NCBI GenBank assembly: GCA_026400845.1
Contig: JAPLOH010000037.1
Coordinates: 1 to 45,543 of the forward strand
Source: Alphaproteobacteria bacterium
GTDB taxonomy: Bacteria > Pseudomonadota > Alphaproteobacteria > Acetobacterales > Acetobacteraceae
DNA length: 45,543 nt
Direction of reading: 5' to 3'
Numbering within the stretch: position 1 is the stretch's first letter; each line of letters begins with the position of its first letter. The translations under genes were made by a program, and so were the position numbers. Under the pieces are notes generated by a model. That model was not told the DNA's origin, did not search any database, and was given only the letters and a program-made list of their open reading frames with translations. Below are positions 41,276 through 45,543 of the stretch, in pieces.

Positions 41276-43081
41276 ATGACCGACACTCCGCTCTCCCTGA
41301 TCCGCAACTTCTCCATCATCGCCCATATCGATCATGGCAAGTCCACGCTCGCCGACCGGTTGATCCAGCATACTGGCGGGCTGACCGCGCGCGAGATGAC
41401 CGAGCAGGTGCTCGACAATATGGAGCTCGAGAAAGAGCGCGGCATCACCATCAAGGCGCAGACCGTCCGGCTCGACTACCCAGCCAAGGACGGCAAGACC
41501 TATGTGCTGAACCTGATGGACACCCCGGGCCATGTCGACTTCGCCTATGAGGTGAGCCGCTCGCTGGCGGCCTGCGAGGGCTCGCTGCTGGTGGTGGATG
41601 CCTCGCAAGGGGTGGAGGCGCAAACGCTCGCCAACGTCTACCAGGCGCTCGATGCCAACCACGAGATCGTCCCCATTCTCAACAAGGTCGATCTTCCCGC
41701 CGCCGAGCCCGAGAAGGTGAAGCAGCAGATCGAGGACGTGATCGGGCTTGATGCCTCCGAGGCGGTGATGATCTCGGCCAAAACCGGGCTCAACATCGAA
41801 GGCGTGCTGGAGGCGCTGGTCACCCGCCTGCCGCCCCCCACCGGGGACAGCAAGGCGCCGCTCAAGGCCCTCGTGGTCGATAGTTGGTACGACCAGTATC
41901 TCGGCGTCGTCATCCTGATCCGCATCAAGGACGGGCATATCCGCAAGGGCCAGAAAATCCGCTTCATGGCCCGCGGCACGGTGCATCACGTCGACCAGGT
42001 CGGCGTTTTCCGGCCGCGCCTGGAAGTCATGGAAGACCTCGGGCCGGGCGAGATGGGGTACATCACCGCCTCGATCAAAACGGTGGCCGACGTCGCGGTG
42101 GGCGATACCATCACCGATGACCGTGTGCCGGCCGCCCAGGCGTTGGCGGGCTTCAAGCCCTCCATCCCCGTGGTGTGGTGCGGGCTGTTCCCGGTCGATG
42201 CCGATGATTTCGAGAAGCTGCGCGACAGCCTGGCCAAGCTGCGGCTGAACGACGCCTCCTTCCATTACGAGCCGGAATCCTCGGCGGCCCTCGGCTTCGG
42301 CTTCCGCTGCGGCTTCCTCGGGCTGCTGCATTTGGAAATCATCCAGGAGCGCCTGTCGCGCGAGTTCGATCTCGACCTCATCGCCACCGCCCCCTCCGTG
42401 GTCTACCGCATCCACCGCACCTCCGGCGCGGTGGAGGTGCTGCACAACCCCGCCGACATGCCGGACCCATCGCTGATCGACCATATCGAGGAGCCCTGGA
42501 TCAAGGCGACGATCATGGTGCCCGACGACTATCTCGGCTCCATCCTCACCTTGTGCTCCGAACGCCGCGGCCAGCAGGTCGACCTCACCTATGTCGGCAA
42601 CCGCGCCATGGCGGTCTATCGCATACCCCTCAACGAGGTGGTGTTCGACTTCTATGACCGCCTCAAATCGGTCAGCCGCGGCTACGCCAGCTTCGACTAC
42701 GCGATGGACAGCTATCAGGAGGGCGACCTCGTGCGTATCTCCATCCTCGTCAACCAGGACCCGGTGGACGCGCTGTCCTTCATCGCCCACCGCAGCCAGG
42801 CCGACCGGCGCGGGCGGTCGATCTGCGAGAAGCTCAAGGACCTGATCCCGCGCCAGCTCTTCAAAATCGCCATCCAGGCGGCGATCGGCGGGCGGGTGAT
42901 CGCGCGCGAAACCATCGGCGCGCTGTCCAAGGACGTCACAGCCAAGTGCTACGGCGGCGATATCTCGCGCAAGCGCAAGCTGCTGGACAAGCAGAAGGAG
43001 GGCAAGAAGCGCATGCGCCAGTTCGGCAAGGTGGAAATCCCGCAATCGGCCTTCCTCGCCGCCCTCAAGATGGACGCCTGA
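41276..43081 (+). CDS. lepA: Elongation factor 4 (LepA)
   Basis: The 601-residue translational GTPase has G1 [10 protein letters not shown]2 with [12 protein letters not shown]3 DTPGHVD, G4 NKVD and G5 SAKTG. The EF-G-like domains follow, then the LepA-specific C-terminal domain ([47 protein letters not shown]). LepA acts on stalled ribosomes and in 30S assembly. The ATG at 41276 is the start because family homology begins at [14 protein letters not shown]; upstream frames lie over the orphan membrane gene. Confidence 0.97.
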   Translation: MTDTPLSLIRNFSIIAHIDHGKSTLADRLIQHTGGLTAREMTEQVLDNMELEKERGITIKAQTVRLDYPAKDGKTYVLNLMDTPGHVDFAYEVSRSLAACEGSLLVVDASQGVEAQTLANVYQALDANHEIVPILNKVDLPAAEPEKVKQQIEDVIGLDASEAVMISAKTGLNIEGVLEALVTRLPPPTGDSKAPLKALVVDSWYDQYLGVVILIRIKDGHIRKGQKIRFMARGTVHHVDQVGVFRPRLEVMEDLGPGEMGYITASIKTVADVAVGDTITDDRVPAAQALAGFKPSIPVVWCGLFPVDADDFEKLRDSLAKLRLNDASFHYEPESSAALGFGFRCGFLGLLHLEIIQERLSREFDLDLIATAPSVVYRIHRTSGAVEVLHNPADMPDPSLIDHIEEPWIKATIMVPDDYLGSILTLCSERRGQQVDLTYVGNRAMAVYRIPLNEVVFDFYDRLKSVSRGYASFDYAMDSYQEGDLVRISILVNQDPVDALSFIAHRSQADRRGRSICEKLKDLIPRQLFKIAIQAAIGGRVIARETIGALSKDVTAKCYGGDISRKRKLLDKQKEGKKRMRQFGKVEIPQSAFLAALKMDA

Positions 43082-43083
43082 GC

Positions 43084-43683
43084 ATGACCCCGTCGGACTA
43101 CGTCACCGACTACCTCGCCCACAGCACGCGGGCGTTGGACGCCTTCGCGGCCGACGCCGCGGCACGGGCGATGCTGGTCAGGATGGCCGAGGCGACGGCG
43201 GCCAGCATGCGCGCCGGCGGCAAGCTGCTGATCGCAGGCAATGGCGGCAGCGCGGCCGATGCCCAGCACATCGCCGGCGAGTTCATCAGCCGGCTGATGT
43301 TCGACCACGCGCCTTTGCCGGCGATCGCACTCACCACCGACACCTCGGCGATCACCGCGACGGCCAATGACTACGGCTACGAGAAGGTGTTCGAGCGCCA
43401 AATTCAGGGCCTCGGCCGCAAGGGCGACGTGTTCCTCGGCATCTCCACCTCCGGCAATTCGCCCAACGTGGTGCGCGCCCTGGAAGCGGCGCGGGCGCAA
43501 GGGCTGGTGACGATGGGCTTCTGCGGCGAGGCCGGCGGGAAGATGGCCGCGCTCTGCGACATGCTGCTCGCCGCCCCCTCGACCTGGACGCCCATCATCC
43601 AGCAGATCCACATCACCGCCGCCCACATCTACTGCGCATTGATCGAGCGGGAAATGTTCCCGAAAGGCATCAAGGCCGGTTAA
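43084..43683 (+). CDS. gmhA: Sedoheptulose 7-phosphate isomerase GmhA
   Basis: This 199-residue SIS-domain isomerase converts D-sedoheptulose 7-phosphate to D-glycero-heptose 7-phosphate, the first step of LPS heptose synthesis. Key segments are [59 protein letters not shown] and the C-terminal [19 protein letters not shown] with the catalytic histidine region. It starts two bases after the lepA stop. Other heptose genes are not in the window. Confidence 0.94.
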   Translation: MTPSDYVTDYLAHSTRALDAFAADAAARAMLVRMAEATAASMRAGGKLLIAGNGGSAADAQHIAGEFISRLMFDHAPLPAIALTTDTSAITATANDYGYEKVFERQIQGLGRKGDVFLGISTSGNSPNVVRALEAARAQGLVTMGFCGEAGGKMAALCDMLLAAPSTWTPIIQQIHITAAHIYCALIEREMFPKGIKAG

Positions 43684-43698
43684 CCGGCACTCACGCGG

Positions 43699-43731
43699 TC
43701 GTGATCCGGCATTTCCATCCGCCGGTCACGA
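43699..43731 (+). terminator. Weak hairpin after gmhA
   Basis: TCGTGATCCGGC (43699-43710) and GCCGGTCACGA (43721-43731) pair with one bulged T. Only a short TTT follows, so it is a weak terminator or an mRNA end stabiliser. Confidence 0.4.
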
Positions 43732-43801
43732 TGCTTTGATATCGAAGCCCTACGATTGCCGGTACCGTTTTGCTAATCTCGCGGCGCGGGAAGGTGAAAC
43801 C

Positions 43802-44534
43802 ATGTTCGTGCTGATTGTCGCCAGTGATGAGCTATCTGCCCGCGCCGTCGCAGTGGCGCTGGGCACGAGCTGCGATGCGACTGCGTTGTGTGCTGGCGGA
43901 GTGAGCTCGGCCAGCGCCCATCACGCGCGGGAGGCCACTCAGTACGATGCTGTGCTGCTCATCGCGTCGGAGGCGGCGAACACCGCCCCGTCGGACTGCG
44001 GCACGCTGCGCCAGATATGGTCGCATTGCCCCATCCTGGCGCTCTGCGAAATGGCAACGGAGCGGGATATCGTCGCCTGCCTCGATGCCGGCGCCAGCGA
44101 TGTCGTGGCCCTGCCCTATCGCGCCGCCGAGTTGCGCGCCCGGCTGCGAGCGCAGATACGCGCCTTCGCCAACAGCGCCGAGCAGGTATTCCAGATCGGC
44201 CCGTATCGCTTCGACCCCTCGGCGCGCTGTCTGCAGCAACTCTCCACCGGCGAAGCCGTCCGGTTGACGCACAAGGAGACCGAAGTTTCTCCTGCGCGCC
44301 GAAGGTTCCACAGTGTCGCGCCAGAGGCTGCTGCGCGAGGTATGGGGCTACAAGGACGGCGCGGACAGCTACACGGTCGAGTCGCACATCTATCGGTTGC
44401 GCCGCAAGCTGGAGGCCGACCCCGCGCGTCCGCGCTTCATCCTCAGCGAGGAGGGCGGCTATTGCCTGGTCGCCGCCCCGCCACGCCCCTGGCCACCGAT
44501 CCGCGTCGTTGAACCGGTGCCGCTCGCAGGGTAG
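43802..44534 (+). pseudogene. OmpR-type response regulator with degenerate receiver, frameshifted
   Basis: The ATG at 43802 (GGAAGG upstream) begins a receiver-like domain (residues 1 to about 115), followed by a PhoB/OmpR-type winged-helix domain. The frame breaks at about 44285: after LTHKETE an extra G moves translation into a wrong frame, whereas the +1 frame continues FLLRAEGSTVSRQRLLREVW, then SYTVESHIYRLRRKLEADP and a proper end at 44534. The receiver keeps acidic residues in VASDEL, but the phospho-acceptor position is Ile (YDAVLLIAS) and the conserved Lys before Pro is Leu (VALPYRAAEL). It would be a phosphorylation-independent type even if intact. A sequencing error could cause the shift. 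Confidence 0.75.
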
Positions 44535-44561
44535 TGCGGGTCACGCCTACCGGCCCACCGT

Positions 44562-44861
44562 TCAGGCGGCGCGGCGGCGAACTTGGCCAGTGATTTCCTG
44601 GCGGTGGGTGACGGTCAGGACGCCGATGGTCTGACCGATGTTGCCGACCACGAGGTGGACCATTTCGGCCGGCATGGCGGCCATCGCGATGTCGATGCGC
44701 ATCGTGGTGCCGGTCATCTGTGCCTCGAAGCGGTCGGGCGTGAGGTCGCGCTTGGCGAAGGGTTGCAGCAGGCGCGACAGCAGACCGGGCGCGGGGTCGG
44801 CATGGACAGTGATGCGCACGGCGGCGAGCAGGCCGACAAGGGCCCAGGGTTCGGTTGACAT
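44562..44861 (-). CDS. Small orphan protein, possibly ACT-like
   Basis: The 99-residue product has an alternating strand-helix pattern (VRITVHADPAPGLLSRLLQPFAKRDL, MRIDIAMAAMPAEMVHLVVGNIGQ, IGVLTVTHRQ) that resembles a small ACT-type regulatory domain, as in acetolactate synthase small subunits. I cannot confirm the family. There is no signal peptide. It stands alone downstream of the phnC-like gene on the same strand. AAATCATG at its start is also seen at the orphan gene starting at 34837. Confidence 0.6.
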   Translation of the reverse strand: MSTEPWALVGLLAAVRITVHADPAPGLLSRLLQPFAKRDLTPDRFEAQMTGTTMRIDIAMAAMPAEMVHLVVGNIGQTIGVLTVTHRQEITGQVRRRAA

Positions 44862-44904
44862 GATTTGTGAGTCCGGAACGGGAGAAATGCGGCAGGCGCG
44901 TGAA

Positions 44905-44930
44905 AGCCCCGGCTGCTAGGCAGCCGGGCT
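44905..44930 (-). terminator. Hairpin downstream of the phnC-like gene
   Basis: On the minus strand AGCCCGGCTGC and GCAGCCGGGGCT form a long GC stem with one extra base, and TTT follows. It lies about 55 bases after the phnC-like stop and upstream of the ACT-like orphan, so it may end the phosphonate transporter message. Confidence 0.5.
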
Positions 44931-44984
44931 CGTAATTCGCGCAATCTGCGTCCGGAACATCATGCGACGACTATAGCCGCAGTT

Positions 44985-45543
44985 TCAGGCGAGCGCCAGA
45001 GTGCCTTCGGGCATCGGCGCGTGGAATTCGTCCTCGCTGACCCCATAGATGTCCTGCACCTTCGCGGCAGTCAGGTCGGCGGGGGTGCCGTCGAAGACGA
45101 TGCGGCCGGACTGCATCGCCACGATGCGGTCGCAATAGATGCGGGCAGTGTCGAGGTGATGCAGATTGCACAGCACCGTCAGCCCGTCCTCGCGGTTGAT
45201 GCGGCGCAGCGCGTCCATCACGATGCGCGCATTATGCGGGTCGAGGCTGGCGATCGGCTCGTCGGCCAGCAGCAGGCGCGGCTCCTGCAACAAGGCGCGG
45301 CAGATCGCCACCCGCTGTTGCTGGCCGCCCGATACCTGGCCGGCGCGCAGCAGCGCGACCTCCAGCAAATCAAAGCGCTCCAGCGTCTTGAGCGCCAACG
45401 CCCGCTCGCCGGCGCTGAACAGTCCGAGCAGCGAGGGCAAAGTGGCACGGTGGTTGAGCCGGCCCATCAGCACGTTGGTCAGCACATCCAGCCGACCAAC
45501 CAGATTGAATTGCTGGAAAATCATCGCGCAACGCCGCCGCCAG
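44985..45543 (-). CDS. phnC: Phosphonate-type ABC transporter ATPase, PhnC-like (partial, 5' end outside)
   Basis: The visible 185 residues are the C-terminal three quarters of an ABC ATPase. The frame is open to the window edge ([18 protein letters not shown]), so the P-loop lies outside. Present are the Q-loop [20 protein letters not shown], signature [15 protein letters not shown], Walker [13 protein letters not shown] and switch segment [34 protein letters not shown], the D-loop region and DIYGV near the end are typical of PhnC. Importers of this type take up phosphonates, phosphite or related oxyanions. The permease and binding protein are not in the window. Confidence 0.88.
   Translation of the reverse strand, partial: WRRRCAMIFQQFNLVGRLDVLTNVLMGRLNHRATLPSLLGLFSAGERALALKTLERFDLLEVALLRAGQVSGGQQQRVAICRALLQEPRLLLADEPIASLDPHNARIVMDALRRINREDGLTVLCNLHHLDTARIYCDRIVAMQSGRIVFDGTPADLTAAKVQDIYGVSEDEFHAPMPEGTLALA

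Noticed and set aside
1-45543. CRISPR arrays, tRNA, rRNA and classical insertion sequences
   Set aside because: Looked for evenly spaced repeats, cloverleaf ends with CCA-type flanks and transposase motifs. None was convincing by eye; a tRNAscan or ISfinder search could still find weak cases.

Overview
The window is high-GC DNA with dense, often overlapping genes and no rRNA, tRNA, CRISPR array, integrase or transposase that I could recognise. The ribosomal, PheRS, LepA, FtsY and MtaB proteins and the local order dapF-mtaB-ftsY look alphaproteobacterial. Hint-domain proteins and short palindromic hairpin repeats suggest an Acetobacteraceae-type organism. That family placement is inference.

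Bases 1-30200 are an accessory, mostly catabolic and surface region. They hold a serine hydrolase broken by one in-frame stop; a class III aminotransferase coupled to a fumarylacetoacetase-family enzyme; an HpcH/HpaI aldolase divergent from a four-gene peptide-type ABC operon (two permeases, two ATPases, no binding protein); a small class I cytochrome c followed by a Cyc2-like outer-membrane heme-barrel protein; a divergent polysaccharide deacetylase; a minus-strand operon of binding protein, two permeases and a short-chain dehydrogenase (no ATPase); and a plus-strand set of two paralogous class II aldolases, another binding protein, a PfkB kinase and a transglutaminase-like protein. A nitroreductase-family protein follows. 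Then come two large Hint-domain proteins, one with a repeat-rich beta passenger and one with an SGNH/GDSL hydrolase, flanking a fused HyuA-HyuB hydantoinase/5-oxoprolinase. The three incomplete transporter sets may share components, and the aldolases, kinase, aminotransferase and dehydrogenase could degrade the imported compounds.

Bases 29637-45543 are more conserved: a Nudix hydrolase, the dapF-mtaB-ftsY operon, a Gfo/Idh/MocA oxidoreductase coupled to an orphan ORF, a small secreted orphan, an XRE-type regulator, a VOC protein whose tail is made by a repeat, rpmI-rplT, pheS-pheT, an orphan two-gene pair with a two-helix membrane protein, lepA, gmhA, an OmpR-type regulator with a degenerate receiver and a frameshift, a small ACT-like orphan, and the 3' part of a phnC-like ATPase that runs off the window.

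Four copies of an A/T-armed hairpin repeat (about 50 bp, all in the same orientation) lie beside gene ends at about 160, 6330, 16550 and 36210. A second GC-rich repeat occurs at 16327 and 20451, and a 156-bp fold-back element fills most of the only long gene-free stretch (16320-16668).
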